Source of the DNA: Cercophora sp. LCS_1 | Taxonomy: Eukaryota; Ascomycota; Sordariomycetes; Sordariales; Lasiosphaeriaceae | Direction: 5' to 3' | DNA length: 64,000 nucleotides | Assembly (NCBI GenBank): GCA_036250225.1 | Contig: JAPZLL010000018.1 | Span: 496,001 to 560,000, forward strand | Shown here: positions 33,836-47,015 of the stretch, one piece after another | Numbering within the stretch: the first letter of the stretch is position 1 | Layout: every line of letters begins with the position of its first letter | Notes under the pieces: generated by a model | Told to the model about the DNA's origin: nothing | The model's database searches: none | Seen by the model: only the letters and a program-made list of their open reading frames with translations | Program-made: the position numbers and the translations under genes

Positions 33836-36800
33836 TCAGTAGCTCGCCCTCGCCCTTGACGCCCCAAGCGCCTTTCGTCTCCTCATCGTTATACTTCTCA
33901 TGTCCCCGCCCGACCCTAATTGGTCGCGGGTCTTGTCGAAATATTCGTGTCCTACATTCAAAACCTTGATGACGTTGCCAAATGCAACCGCCACGCTCAT
34001 GGTGCCGAGTTTCACCATCGGCCCCAGCTCAGATATCATGAGCTGACCTGGGTCAGGCTTGCCGATCCCCAGGGCATGGCCTGGTGGTGGGGAGTCGAGT
34101 GGTCTCGTCTCAAAGTCGCAGGTCGTCTCGAGATGGCTCATCACCCATGCCTCCCAGGGGCCCGATGGACTGGCGGCATAGTCGGCTTCGACTTGGGGGC
34201 TTCCCCGTCGTCGTAGAGATCCCACTGGTGTTGTCCCGTTGGTTGGGAGGTGGGGTTTCCCGTTGGCCCGTGGCGGTCGTTGCCGGACGCCGACGACACT
34301 CCCACTTGGAACGGTTTCCCAGACGCCTGGGTTTTTGATGTGTTTGGTGATGACTTTTGTTGCACTCCACGTCCCCCTGTTTCCGTTCCTCGCTTCTATT
34401 GAGCTGTAGGAGTAGATGACGTCAGTTTCATCCTCTGACAGATAGGTCTGGATCACCAGATCTCCAGATTCGGAGTTTATGTATGCTAATGTTAGTGATG
34501 CCAGGCCGTTTTGTTGTGCCCGTATCGATGTGATATGTCGTAGGGACCGAGCTTGCATAGGCTCAGTCTCGAATGTGTGGATGATGGAGGAGGAATCCAA
34601 ATCCACGAGGTCGACGGTGTTGGCCCGCGCGACCAGATACATGGAAAAGCAGGGTATCGGTATGAGAGCGTGTACCCCTTTTGACTCGATTGACCCGCGG
34701 CCGACAAACTTGACTTCAGTCGACGACCAGCCGTCCTGGTCTTGTCTAACCAGATGGATGCAGCTTTTTCGCGAAGCTGTGAGCAACAGCATTCGCGATT
34801 TCCCGTGGTTGGAAAGATCTGGAGAGTTTGTCAGCAGACACATGAGTGGGGAGGGCGTTGGACATACATTCGGGAAATGGGACCGCCAAAACAAGAGGAG
34901 TCTTACAAACGACATATTCGTACAGCTCCTCAGACTCCGTCTGTACCTCCACCATGGTGCCATTCTTCCTCACGACCACCAGAGAGGGTAAAGTGCCCTC
35001 TCTCTTGTTGTTGAAGAATACAGCCTCGGGTTTTTGACCTCCGAGGTCAATCTGCATCGTCGGGCCCCACTGCTGCTTCTCAATGTCCCAGAGGAATACC
35101 CTCGTCCAAGACAGCAAAGCCAGTTGCTTGGAGGCATCATCGATCGCGACGCCAAGAACCGGAAATGGGTTTTCCAGTGGGACCTCAGGGTCCGACATAA
35201 CACGGCTTCTTTTGCCACCAGGCACGTCCCAGATTTGAATTACCCGGTCCAAGCCAATGGAAACAAGGTTTCCTCCTGGCGATGCCGCCATCTTGACAAT
35301 GTCGAGGGTGTGGTCTCTGCGGAGACCCTGGATGGACAGCAGGGGTTCGCCGTCGGGATGATCGGTGTCGCCGTCTTTCTTAAAGCCGTCACGTAGAAGG
35401 TGCCTCGTGAAGACGTCTAGAAGCGCCACAACGCCCACCAAAAGGACCGCAAAGCGAGGTATCTCGTGGTGGAGGAAGTCGTAGACAGCAGGTAGGAAAT
35501 ACGGCTCCTTGGTGTGAGGGATGCGATCCGACCCCTTCAAAACGAACACGATCGGATCGTAGACAAGCGCGACGTAGCTGTGAGCCCACGGCTTGACCAC
35601 GTTGATAACCTCGCGCGCCGTTTCATGATCCTGAAGGCGAAGCCAAGAGGTCGGACTCCTGGCCTGGTGGATATCTATCAGAAGCGACGACTTTGGCGGG
35701 GTGGCGTCACGAGTCCTCCAAGAGAAGACCTGGTGCAGCCACTGTCTGCCGCCTTCGGACGCGTAGTGTGACTGGGCGATTAGAACAAAACCTAAAACTA
35801 CAATGGTGCCGGCCACTCTTGTCGAAATAGCAATCTCCCCGAGACGAAACCGGCGAAAGTTTTCGGACCACGCCGAACGAGCTTCTTGAGGCTGGTTTGA
35901 CTTCTTTTTCTTCAGTGACGCCTTCTCGAGTTCACTCAGCTCTCTCTGCCGGACGTCCACGCTAAGGACCGAGAGGAAGAAAGTAGCCATGTAGAAGAAA
36001 TCGAACACAATGGCGATGGCGGCAAAAGTGCAAAAGGCTGCGACCCCTGGAAATGTAATTATCGACAGCCCTAAGAGGATTAAGAGGTTTTGGAGTCGAT
36101 TAGCCACAGCAACATGCGCAGTCGCACCAAATGCTTCCCCAATCCGAGCGCTAATGCTGATGCTCGAGGATGTCATGATCACAGCATTGATGAGCCTTAG
36201 AGAATTTTCCATGCTGATGGAAAGAATTACCAGAGGATACGCATATGACGGGACTCTCGATAGGTCGATTTTCAAGATGGCGCAGACTGTGAAGCTGGAA
36301 ACAATCGAGGCCGTGATCTGCAGGAGGATGGTTACCATGAGGCCGAGTCGAGACTTGACCGCGTGGAGCTTGGACAGGCTGAGAGCCAAGTGGACAAGCA
36401 CAAGCGAGTACGCGATGCTCAGAAGCGCCAGGTCGATAAACGACATGGGGCGGAACTGAAACTCATACAGCTGGCTCGACATACTCCGTCCGTCCTCGGG
36501 GATAATCGTCCACTTATCGTGAGGCCGCGCTGCAAGCGCTTCCGCTCGCTTGACCCATTGCTCGGCTACTGGGGAGTCAAGAAGATGAATAAGGGTGATG
36601 ACCAGCGCGTCTGCTGCAACAAGCTGTCGCTCCTCAAATCTCTTGCCGCTGAACACAATCGAGTGACGCAGCGTAACGTTGACTGAGGTTGACTGCGTCT
36701 TTTTGGCATTGACGGTCGAGACGATGTCGTTATCGGCCTCAATGTTGCTGGCAGAGCCGGACCAATATTGTAAGGGCGAGTGGAAGAACCAAGACTTATT

Positions 36801-37369
36801 AGTCAGGCCATTTACAACGTGGAAGGCGTCCCTGTCGGTGCGGTTTAGATCGGCGGTCGGCTCGGGCAGCGCCGGTGCGTCTGCGGGCCGACGAGGGTTA
36901 AAATCGGTGGTGGAGCCGAGCAGCTCGTCTTGGAGCTCGAGCGCCCCGAGAAGGACGTCGCGTTCGAGAGCCTTCATGTAGCTCCCGTGGACCCAGATGG
37001 GGCGCATGATAACATCTGGCTCGACGCTGTGGTGGTTGAGGGGTTGGGCGTCGGTCCAAACATGGTGGGGAAGGTTGGACACGCCGCTCGTGATGTTGGT
37101 TGCGTCAGTTGTGTACAAAAAGGGGAACAGATAGAGGAAAACAAAGATGACGGCCGTCGACAGGGGCAACACGGTCTGGACATGACGGGCAGCCCAGGTT
37201 CCGTAGCGCGAAAAGGCCGCTCGGAGAGGATGTATTGGAGGTAGCGTAGGGGCCTCGGTCGTCCTGCTTGCTGGTCAACGCTGCGCAAAGACGCACGAGG
37301 GAATAGTCAGCCGGTCGGGGCGGGTGGGGGTGCTAACCCTCGAATCGGGTAGAGAAGATACCACAGCAT
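33836..37369 (-). CDS. SREBP cleavage-activating protein homologue (SCAP), sterol-sensing domain
   Basis: Predicted 1123-aa polytopic ER membrane protein. Exons are 37369-37338, 37263-34907 and 34818-33836. The tiny first exon gives MLWYLLYPIRG, which joins TTEAPTLPP and RYGTWAARHVQTVLPLS, matching the conserved SCAP N-terminus, so this start is preferred over later methionines. A luminal loop follows the first membrane segment. Residues about 281-446 form a five-helix sterol-sensing domain (SFIDLALLSIAYSLVLVHLA, PLVILSISMENSLRLINAVI, VAAFCTFAAIAIVFDFFYMA). A second luminal loop leads to a C-terminal WD40-like region (MAASPGGNLVSIGLDRVIQIWD, LALLSWTRVFLWDIE). Known role of the family: sterol- and oxygen-responsive escort of SREBP from ER to Golgi; in fungi it supports ergosterol homeostasis and hypoxic growth. 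No SREBP gene is in the window. Confidence 0.93.
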
Positions 37370-39278
37370 AATCACCAGACGTCAGTCGACGGCAACGGCC
37401 TCTCAAGCATTGCTCGGCTCCGACCAACGACACAGAGAAGAAAACGGTCGTCTCCGGGCGGCTGGATTGTGCTGAACCGAGTCGAGAGGACGGCGAGGGA
37501 GACGGGAGGCCCAGTATTGGCGAGCCAACCTGCTAATGAAGGAGAGGAGGGCTACGAGAGGGGCACCATCTTTCAGGGGGTAGCTGGTGAATGAATAAAG
37601 TGTGTGCTCGACTCCCGTCCTCCTGCTTGCTGGCTGACCCTGTGTGGGGGAGCGACAGCAGTCCTGCGTAGTCAACAGTGAAGCCGGCGAAGCGGCCCCG
37701 GACCCAGGCCGACGGGGATTGGCTGCTCCTGTGATGGGCTGGCGTTGGCCAGATGCCAGAAAGACGAGTTGTGTCGGCGGAGATGCGGCTGGGCAGCGTC
37801 AATATGCAGCGACACACATGCGGATGCAAGCCCGAGTGGTCCCAAGCGAGCTCAGGCCTGACTGATGAGGTTCGGGAGTGCGTCCGAGGCGTGCGACTCG
37901 CGAGCGTTGTACCGGTTGAGACAGCTTTGTGAGACAAGTGATCCAAGTCGCTGGGCGACGCGCATCAGAGTCCAGATGGGGAGCCGAGGGTACGGGTCAT
38001 GGCCAAAAACATCAAAAGACGTGGCAGTGCAATGGGACGATGACGATGTCGGCAGCCCTCGCGAGAAAGGGTATGCCAGCAAAGTTGCAATTGCAATTGG
38101 CGAGGAATGGGAAACTCTGAGAATTCGATTGAGCAGCGCAGCGGGTGCAGGCAGTGGGGGGACGAACCGGCATCATTCTCATGGACACCCTTCGGGTTCG
38201 CGACATGGGCGAAGCGACGGGGTCCAAGGCGCCAGCAGGGGTGCGCCGTTCCCGGACCAGCGCACGGTCTACTCCACTGCGCAGAAGAAGCCAAGCACTG
38301 ACCACAGCGTTGCGACCAGCGTTGCAGTCCGCGTTACGGATCGTCGTTTCCCCAAACAAAACGCGTTTCCCCTGACCCTCGAGAAGGAGCAAGCGAGCAG
38401 GGCATCTTGTTCGCACCACAACCGGCCCTTGGAGGCGCACATGCCCACGTCGACACGGACAGAGGCCTCGGACCGAGAGGGGCCAGTGGGCACGGGCAGC
38501 TCCAGCCGTGGGCGTTCGGAGGTTTCCCGACTCCGATTAAGGCCGCCCCACAAACACGTCACCGGGATCTTGAAAATTGCACTGGATCGCACCGTCGCTC
38601 AGAAAAAGAAAGCAAGTCGTTGGCCTTTTGGGACTCATACCGCAATCCGCGGAAATCGCATCTTTCGGTCCCCATTTCATTATGTTTGTCGCTCTCCCGT
38701 CTCGGCGTCGAGTCCGGCTCCGTTCTTGATCTCCTCCACTGGTGGAATCGTGCCGCACGTTTCCCTTGTCTGAATACCCAAGATCGATTGCGGAGCCACT
38801 CAGGCATGCAGAGAGGGTCCACCTTGACGGCAAGCTCAGGCGGCAGACGAAGGTTGACATCCCAACGTCAAACGCACTTTGCAAGCTCTTGGCATCAGCC
38901 ACAACCCATGAAGCGGGTTATCCAATCTGTAACAAGCTGTCATCGGGTTGATATTGATGTTTTCGCGATTTGTCGTGTTGTGGTTCTGATATCTGCATCC
39001 AGTACGATGTTTCCTGGCCCAAACCATCTCTCTGTATGTATGCCCCAAGCGATGCGGGGCTGTTTCGACTGCAACTGCAAGCGCTTCATCGTCCCCATTG
39101 GCCATTTGCCCCTCCAAACCTGTGGCTCCAACGGCCTCGCGATCTCATGCAGGGAATTTTGTGCTTCAGTGGCCAGGGTTTCCAGAACCGGCAAGACGAC
39201 GACTGCACGCTGATTAACGCCTGTCACTCTGCATCGTAAAGCCAGCCAATTCGATAGGGTCGTGCAACTGCTCGCAAA
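37370..39278. other. Divergent promoter region between SCAP and JMJD7-like gene
   Basis: 1.9 kb between two divergently transcribed genes. A 302-aa forward frame (37865-38773) is present but has no recognisable domain and overlaps equally long reverse frames, so it is not called. Leaders of both genes probably lie here. Confidence 0.5.
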
Positions 39279-40441
39279 ATGGCAAACTCTCACGACCCCG
39301 TTGCCGAGCTCATCACCACTTACAACGAGCTCAACAGCCCCACCATCACCGAGCTGGACTCGGAGCCCAGTCCGCTCGAGTTTATGCGTTTCGTTGCCAG
39401 AAATACCCCCTTTGTCATCCGTGGGGGCGCCGCAGAGTGGAAAGCAACCCGCACCTGGTCTGCCGAGTTCCTTAGATCCCATCTGGGCAACGAACCTGTC
39501 AACGTCGCCGTGACGCCCCTCGGGTCCGCACCCCTACCACATCCCCTGACCCTCCACTAACAATACTGTTGACACCAGGAACGCCGACGCCCCAACCCTT
39601 CACAACAACAGTCTCGTCTTTGCCAAGCCCCACGAAGAAGACCAACCCTTTTCATCCTTTCTCGACTACATCATCGCCCAAGAGCGAGAGTCCCCCACCT
39701 CGCCGTCAGAAATCCGTTATGCCCAGACCCGTAGGTTTCCCTAGCCCCTTTCCAGCTCATCTTACAAATAAACACCACCCCTTTCCAAACCCCTTCTATT
39801 CTAACCCCTCCCACACAAAGAAAACGACAATCTCCGAACCGAATACCCCTCCCTCTTCACCCACGTCCCGCCCACCATCCCCTTCGCGCGCATAGCCCTA
39901 GACCAATCTCCAGACGCAATCAACCTCTGGATCGGCAACTCGCAATCCGTGACAGCTCTGCATAAGGACAACTACGAAAACATCTACGTGCAGATCCTCG
40001 GGCAGAAACAATTTGTTCTGCTTCCGCCGCATTGTCAGCCGTGCGTCAATGAGCAGTTGCTTCGTCCTGCGACGTATCAACGTAACAGTGGTAACCTGGA
40101 GCTGGAGTTAGAAGACGGGGATGATGTCCCCTTTGCGATTTGGGATCCTGATAGACCTGGGGAGAGAGGGACGGAGTACTCGGCACTTGTGGAGCCGGTG
40201 AGGGTGACGTTGAAGGAGGGGGATATGTTGTATTTGCCGGCGATGTGGTATCACAAGGTTTCGCAGTCTTGTGGGGATGAGGGGATTTGCGTTGCTGTGA
40301 ATTATTGGTGAGTTTCTTGCGCTGTCTTGTGGTGAGGGGGAATATGCTGACGGGGTTAGGTATGATATGGATTTCACGGGACCGCTGTATCCGTTCAGCA
40401 ACTTTGTGAGGGCGGTCAATGCCGAGAAAAACAAGGCATGA
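39279..40441 (+). CDS. JmjC-domain 2-oxoglutarate/Fe(II) hydroxylase, JMJD7-like
   Basis: Predicted 321-aa protein. Exons are 39279-39523, 39579-39730, 39821-40307 and 40360-40441, each junction restoring the family reading (PLG|NADAP, YAQTQ|NDNLR, NYW|YDMDF). It is a cupin/JmjC enzyme: the metal triad is His180-x-Asp182 (LHKDNYENIYVQILG) and His277 (MWYHKVSQS); Thr and Lys residues nearby fit 2-oxoglutarate binding. N-terminal FVIRGGAAEWKA and C-terminal YPFSNFVRAVN match JMJD7-type proteins, for which lysyl-(3S)-hydroxylation of DRG GTPases is known in animals. The same family is sometimes annotated as phospholipase in fungi through a read-through naming history. It converges with SPB1, only 88 nt between stop codons. 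Confidence 0.92.
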
Positions 40442-40529
40442 TTGACATGTCGAATGGTCAGCTTCAATGCGAGTTGATTGGGATATATACAGTCGCAGGC
40501 AATGTGATTGACAAGGAAGCATCTCCGGA

Positions 40530-43214
40530 TCACTTCTTCTTGGCTACCCTCTTCAGCGCCCTCATTTCCTTCTTCATCCTGGGGTCCACCATCTTGTATC
40601 GTCCCTTGACTGTGGCATGTTAGTGTGTGGTCCACGCACATGACGCGCAATGACGTACCTCCTCTGGGTCTGCCCATGAGGCCCTTGTTCGCGCCGGCGG
40701 CCTTGACGACCTTGACGGGCGCCTTTCGCTTTTTCCGTGCCGCGCCCGCAATCATCTTGGCGATGGTGTTCGCCTTGTCCTTTTCTGACAGACCCTATCT
40801 CATCGTTAGCATCCATGATATGTGCCCACAGTGGTGGGAAACGCACCTCGTCAGCAGCCAGGAGATCCGCCTTCTTCTTCAACTTCTCAATCTTCTGTGC
40901 CTGCTTGTACTTCTTTCTCGCCTTGGCCTCAGCCACCTTCTTGATGGGCCGGGCATTGTACGCGCGCAACTTCTCCTTGATCGCGGCAGCCGCGGCCTTA
41001 GTGATGGGTCGGTGTGGCTTGTCGTGTTTGGATTCATCGTCCAGGAACCAGTCTGGCAGGCCATCTCGGTCCTTGAGGGCATGCTTGTTGAAGCCATCGT
41101 CAACAATGTCGTGTGTTGTCTTCTCACCAGACGCTAGCTGCTGGGCGAGGGTCATGGCCTCGGCTGTGATGATATCGATGTCGGGTCGACCGTCCTTGGT
41201 CTTCTTTTCTTGTTGTTCCCAGTCGTCATCCTCGTTCCGCTTGAGAACCTCGAAATCGGCATCGTTCAGCTTCTTCTTGGCCGCCTTCCTCTGGGCTTTT
41301 TGCTCCTCGATCGAAGGAATGCCATCGTCGGAATCCTCAGCTTCAACCTCGACCTCGATCTCAGCCTCTGCCTCAGCCATTTCTTCATCTTCTGGCTCTT
41401 CTTCCTCGGCTTCCTCTTCTTCATCTGAAAGAAGCCCTGGGATATCCTTAAAGATGCCTTGGTTGAAGAAATTATTGGCTCGTTTTGACAGCCCGTTCGC
41501 CGTTGACGGCGCACCGTCCAAGTCTTTAATTAGTGGCTCTGCTGGCTCCCCCTCCTCTGACTCCTCACCACTGTCATCCTCAAATCCTTCCAGTTCCTCG
41601 CTGTCAGAATCGTCACTCCCCTTCTCGTCACCGGAAACGCCTTCCCACTCTTCGTCCTCATGCTCTTGCCGTGCCTTTTTCGCGCGATACTTGGCATCTG
41701 CCTCCATCTTTCGCTCCCTGTACTGGTCATACAGGCTGTCCAGCTCGCGCTCCAGACGGTCTCCATCCTCGTCGCTTTCGTCGTCTGTCTCTCCAGAAGA
41801 TCCTAGCCCCGAATCAAGATAGGTTGGTGGTTCGTTCTTGACAACGACCATCTTGCCCTTGGCGATTTTCTTCAATGCAAGATTGCTGTCGATTGTCTTG
41901 AGTTTGAACATGGCACCTTCACCCCTCGGACCGTCCACCTCCATACCAATATCCATGGGCGCTGTCATGTTCATTTGCATGCGCACGATCTCCTTTTGCT
42001 TCTTTTCATTTTCCTTTCTGCGCTCCCGTTTCTTCTTGGCAGACTCCTTGTCCTTGATCCTCTGGAGGTCTTCCTGGATCTGCATCTCCTCGTCCATGGG
42101 CTCCACTTCTGCCACTTCCTCGACCAATTTCGTCGTCTTCTTGGTGGGGAAACCAAAGATCTCCCTGACCTTGAGACGCCATTTTAGGAGAAGCTTGAAT
42201 TCTTTCCTGCCCAGAACCTTCAGATCGGCGCAGCACGTCCGGATTTCCTCTGTTGTCTCCGGGAGCTTGTCCAGGGCAGCAAGCGCAACGTCGCCATTCG
42301 TAGACTGGTCAAAGGACAATTTGTTGTACTGTCCCAAAATCGCAATCGGATCGGTTGTTTGGATGAACTCGCTGGCAGCAATCTCCTTGAACTGGATGTA
42401 GTCACCCTCCTCGTAACCGTCTCTCTTGCGCTTTTTGACCTCGGGGTTGTACACCTTGGCCTCGTTGTTTGGGGTCGGATCAGCCAAGTCCTCGAAGACG
42501 GAACGGGGGTCGAGGAGCTTGGGGTCAATTCGTTTGGGGGCCTTGAAGCCACGGCATACAACGAAAATCTCGGCAGACACATTTCGGGAAGACGGGGGCT
42601 TCGTAGCCTCGACTTTGGTGAAGAGCTGGTTGAACACCCAGAGGAGCGGGTTGTAATCCTTTGACCTGAACACTTTTGTCTAGAGATAATCTTAGCAGGA
42701 ATCCAAGAATCCAAGAAACCCAAAAATTCCGAGCCCGGGCGCAGCATACCACAAAGGTTCCCCCCTCAACCAAGAATTCCGTCGCTAACTTCAGGGAGTG
42801 AAGCACGAGTTCGGCCTGATTGTATGAATCCTGCACCCAAGCAGTACCAACATTGGGCGCACCGTCGTGCAACACGGTATCGGCCTTCCATGTCTTCAGA
42901 TGGCCTCGGATTGTCGCTCGGCACTTCTCGGTCGTGATATCGCTCTGGAAGGTAATGACCTTTGGAATGGGCTTGATCGGAGATAGATCAACACCAATAA
43001 TGATGCTGTTTGTCGGCATTGTCTCTGCAGCGACCTGGCACCACGAACCGGGGGCAGCGCACAGATCGAGCACGACCTTGCTCTTCTCGAGGAAGCCATA
43101 CTTTTTGTTGAGCTGGATCAGCTTGAAGGCAGCTCTGGCGCGGTACCCCTTCTCTTTGGCGAGCTTGTACCACTTGTCAAGACGGCCTTTGCCGTGCTTC
43201 TTCTGAATCGCCAT
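40530..43214 (-). CDS. SPB1: AdoMet-dependent rRNA 2'-O-methyltransferase SPB1
   Basis: Predicted 837-aa nucleolar protein of 60S ribosome assembly, which methylates 25S rRNA (Gm2922 in yeast). Exons are 43214-42750, 42679-40847, 40794-40659 and 40609-40530. The N-terminal FtsJ/RrmJ domain has the AdoMet motif VVLDLCAAPGSWCQVA, the DGAPNVG motif and Lys (TKVFRSKDY, joined across intron 1) and Glu (NVSAEIFVVC) of the K-D-K-E tetrad. The middle and C-terminal parts contain the Spb1 domain: long acidic tracts (DEEEEAEEEE), charged coiled regions and the conserved end VKGRYKMVDPRMKKEMRALK. The last exon encodes only 26 residues, but they are among the best conserved. Antisense frames over the acidic tracts are compositional shadows. 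Confidence 0.96.
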
Positions 43215-43874
43215 TTTGTCGCCCTGGCCGACCGATGCGCTCGGATCGTTGCGCTGCTCGAATGGTCGCCTTCTGGTTCACTTCGTAGCGCGGGGATTGA
43301 GGTTGTCCGCCCACCGATAATTTTTTTGGAGGCGGTCCAGAGCGATAAGCGATAAGCACCAAATGCTCACGGTGGGGTGCTGCCCGTGCCAGGTACATCC
43401 TTCAGGTACCAGTGGGTCTGCAACTGCGTCGCTGGGTGGTTGATGGGCAAGCCCCTTGTAAAAGACGTGTTCAGCCAATCACGGCCGCCAATCGCGCTCA
43501 AATCGGCACGGCGCCCCGCTCCAGCTCCGTCAGCCACTTAAACTCGCGAGCTACAGCGCGTCATTGCAGCGAGGAACCGCGTCTTGAAGCGAAGGAGCTT
43601 GCGGGTCCGTTCGAACCGGCAACCTGCGGGCCTGTCTGGGGACCTTCCTCACCTCTCCCCGCTCTGGCTTCTTCCCAGAACGACTATCCAACTCGACAAT
43701 GGTAACCATGCTTGGCCATTGTTTACAATAGTACAATAGAGCGTCTTGGTTGTGTTCCTTGCTCCTGGGGCGCACTAGAGAAACCTTGTACTTGTTCTTT
43801 CTGGACAATTCTTTCTTTTTTCTCTCTGTCCTTTGCCTCTCCTCGATTCAAGTCTTGGCCGTCGACTGTCAACT
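43215..43874. promoter_or_regulatory. Bidirectional promoter of SPB1 and Cdt2-like gene
   Basis: 660 nt separate two divergent start codons. No TATA box or distinctive operator was identified by eye. Confidence 0.5.
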
Positions 43875-46104
43875 ATGCCGGAGAGAAAGTCGCTACCGTC
43901 CGGAACTAAGAGCTCTGCGATGCTCAACGACAGCCTCCTCTCCTCGCCGCCGAGGGTTCCGCCCTCCCAGAGCACCAAGGAGCGTAGAAACCCGTCCGTC
44001 ACTCCCAAGCGGTTCGGTCGGTTCTTTACGCCCAGATCCCGTGTGTCTTCCGAACCAAGTGCTGCCCGGAAGGCACTCCATGCTCTGGCTGGCCCGGCAC
44101 TTAACCGCTGCCCGACACCCTCGTCAAGTCCGTTGAAACCGATCACCGAAGAGAACAACAGCGGCTTCGATTTCCCTCCTCTCCGAAACCCGAAGCGACG
44201 CAAGACGACCCATCACACGCCCAGTCGGCAAGTCAGCAACCCGTTGCCTACGCCCGTCCACACATCTCCTCTTCTACCGACCCCCGATTTGCAGCTAGGT
44301 CTCTCCAGTCCCATCCGCAACCTCCGGGCCCGTAGGGATGGCCAGGATGTGGTCGACATGGACATGATGTCTGACGACGAGGACGAGCCTCGTGGCCCGG
44401 CTTCGTTTACCCGCTCTGTACCCTTGAGACATCGCGGCTTTGCAGGCGAACTTGCACAGCGGATGGCAGGCGGCTTGACGCATGTGAGGAGTAGCACTGT
44501 GCGACATCCTGTTGCTGGTAGGGACCCTCCGGCTCCATGCTCTGTTGATACTAACAAGTATATGCAGACTGGCGAACACCGACTGCTGATTTCTACAGCA
44601 GACCTGACAATGTCCACCTGTGCAAGAGCCAGGTGAGAGATGATCGGGCCATCCCGTTTTGTACTTCGAGTTGTCACAGTAAGTCTTCTGATGGAATACC
44701 CGAGGTTGATGCTGATCTTGCACAGACAACAGCTTGGTTGCCGTCGGTGACGAAGAAGGCTATGTCCGCTTGCTAGACTCAAACGCCAAGTTCAGCGAGA
44801 TTCACCTCTCTTTCCCAGTGCATAGTAATGCCATCATTGATCTCGACTTCTCCGAGGACGACTATCTGCTCGCCACAGCTGCAGGCGATCAGACGGGCAA
44901 GGTCGTCGACATGATGACTCAACAAACCCTCACTGTGTTTGACCAGCACACAGCATCGCTCAAGCAAGTACGCTTCCAGCCCGGTAGAGGAGGAGGTTGT
45001 GTCCTCGCAACCTCGGCTCGCGATGGTACCGTCCAAATTTGGGATCTTCGCTGCCGCGGCCCCGTCCAAGAGATACCGCCCATCGAGCTCGAAGTCGGGC
45101 TCCGCTCTAGAACACCCAAGACTCCGATTCCCGGCGCTGTCGTCGGCGGCATTTACAACCCGCATTTCCGTCCGGTGAAGCCGACTCCCAGATCACAAGC
45201 TAATGGCGCGACTGAGAGTGCCCGGGCAACCGTCACAGCCCTACAATTCCTCCCTCAAGGCCGCGAGCACCTGCTTCTGACCGCGTGCGAAGCTGATTCT
45301 AGCATAAAACTGTGGGACATTCGCGCCGTTCATACCAACCGCCACCACAGGACTAGCTCGCCAGTCTCCTCCACCGCCCCGCCGCCCAGCCACACTTGGC
45401 GCTACTTTGGCATCTCAGCTATGACACTCAACGGCGATGGATCCCGCCTCTACTCGGTTTGCAAGGACAACACCGTGTACGCCTACAGCACGGCCCATCT
45501 CGTCCTCGGCTCGGCCCCCGAGCTTACTCCCGCTCTTCCTGGTCAGGACCCCCCAAGAAGACGGCTTCATGGTTTGGAGCAAGTGGGCCTGGGCCCCATG
45601 TATGGCTTCCGCCATCCCCAGTTTCATGCCACCAGCTTTTACATCAAAACCGCCGTTCGTCCGGCTCGTGACGGCCGCGAGGAGCTTCTGGCTGTCGGCA
45701 GTAGTGACGGCTGTGCAGTATTGTTCCCCACGGACGAGCGCTTCGTCAGCGATGCCCTCCGGCGTGGCGAATCGGTGCGCCCAAGCACGGGCAGATTGTT
45801 CTCAGCATCGTTTTCATCTAACCTAGCCGAAGACGAGACAGTTCCTCTCATCCAACGCGGCACTCCCCTTGTCAGAGGCCATGACAAGGAGGTTGGCGCC
45901 CTGACTTGGACCAACGAGGGCAAACTTGTCACTGCGGGAGACGACTACTTCATAAGATGTTGGAAGGAGGACCGCGAGGAGGCCAGGGACCTGAGAACCG
46001 GTGGTGAGACAGAGGGCAGACGTTGGGGCTGCGGCTGGGCTGATGTGGGTGAATCGTGGGATGGCGACCAGGAGGACTGGAAGGATGCGGATGACGACTG
46101 GTGA
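43875..46104 (+). CDS. WD40 protein of the Cdt2/DTL type, CRL4 substrate receptor
   Basis: Predicted 710-aa nuclear protein. Exons are 43875-44517, 44568-44678 and 44726-46104. The first 210 residues are basic, Ser/Pro-rich and disordered. Exon 2 (111 nt) encodes WRTPTADFYSRPDNVHLCKS, leading into the WD40 propeller. Blades are seen as VGDEEGYVRLLD, ATAAGDQTGKVVD, ATSARDGTVQIWDLR (a WDxR-type motif used to bind DDB1), LTACEADSSIKLWDIR, VCKDNTVYAYS, VGSSDGCAVLF and LVTAGDDYFIRCWKED. The order of features fits Cdt2/DTL, the receptor that sends Cdt1, Spd1/p21-type inhibitors and Set8 to CRL4 ubiquitin ligase in S phase; the specific assignment rests on blade pattern and pre-propeller block, so a related DDB1-binding WD40 protein is possible. 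Confidence 0.85.
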
Positions 46105-47015
46105 GACTCTGTCTCGCCCTTTGCTTTATTCGACGCAACCACACAGCGTTTTTTGACCTCCGGTACGAGGTTTCGCATTGGCTTCAGCAAGGTGTTTGGT
46201 CGGCTTTGGCTTCTCAACAGGTGTTTACTGTGCTTTTTGCTTTGGTCTCGTTGATGCTTTGAGACGTTCAGTGCTTTGAGCTCATTCGGAGCTCTTTGTG
46301 GCGTGCCTTCAGGCAGATGGAGGGGCTTCGGCAGGAAAATCTTCTAGCTTTTCGGGCCAAGAGGTTCAGCTTTGTCTTTCAAGGAACAGACTAGGAGCTG
46401 TGCTTTTCTCTGGCTTTTTGGCAGGGACCATTTGCTGATGCTTCATGAGCTTTGTCATCCCATCAAGGAATCGACTTGAGCCTGTTTGCTTTGGTTCCCA
46501 GGCACGGAAACGTGTCTTTGTCATTGCGTGAGGCCCTCCTTGTTCGTAGCTTACGGGATGGACTTCCCGCTCAAAAGGAAACTCAGATAGCAGCCCAGCG
46601 TCCTAGATAGCTTGACCAAGTGGTCAGATAACGATCAAGTGATCAGCTAAAATACCACCAGTAGTTTAGAAAGAGTACAGCCCAATGAGGGGTGTTGTGA
46701 TGTTGTCGGTGATAAGAGTTGGAAATGAAAAGGGGGGCATATTTGGATCACAGAGGTGGTTCCGGCGCGGATTGCGTCGGTTGGGATACCCGTAGATAGC
46801 GTTGATATGGAGCGCCGGTTGGGCTTTGGCTACTCATGATATGATTGTAGATAGCATGGTTTTGGAAGAAACAGTGTAATAGCATTGTTCAAGAAGTTTC
46901 CTATCCTGCATTCGTGAGTTCGTAGGTGATGCTAGTCAAGCACAAGCAAACAGTGAATCTGGTAAACCAAAGACGTCCAACTCCAAGATCATGATCATGC
47001 AATGCAAAACACCCA
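46105..47015. other. Convergent intergenic region
   Basis: 3' flanks of the Cdt2-like and haem-oxygenase-like genes. The left part repeats GCTTTG-like words; no gene or RNA is seen. Confidence 0.55.

Noticed and set aside
37865..38773. 302-aa forward frame between SCAP and the JmjC gene
   Set aside because: No domain, no coding-like blocks, and several reverse frames of similar quality overlap it.
40737..41822. 361-aa forward frame, Ser/Pro-rich
   Set aside because: It lies antisense to the acidic coding tracts of SPB1; its Ser/Leu richness is the complement of Glu/Asp/Lys codons.
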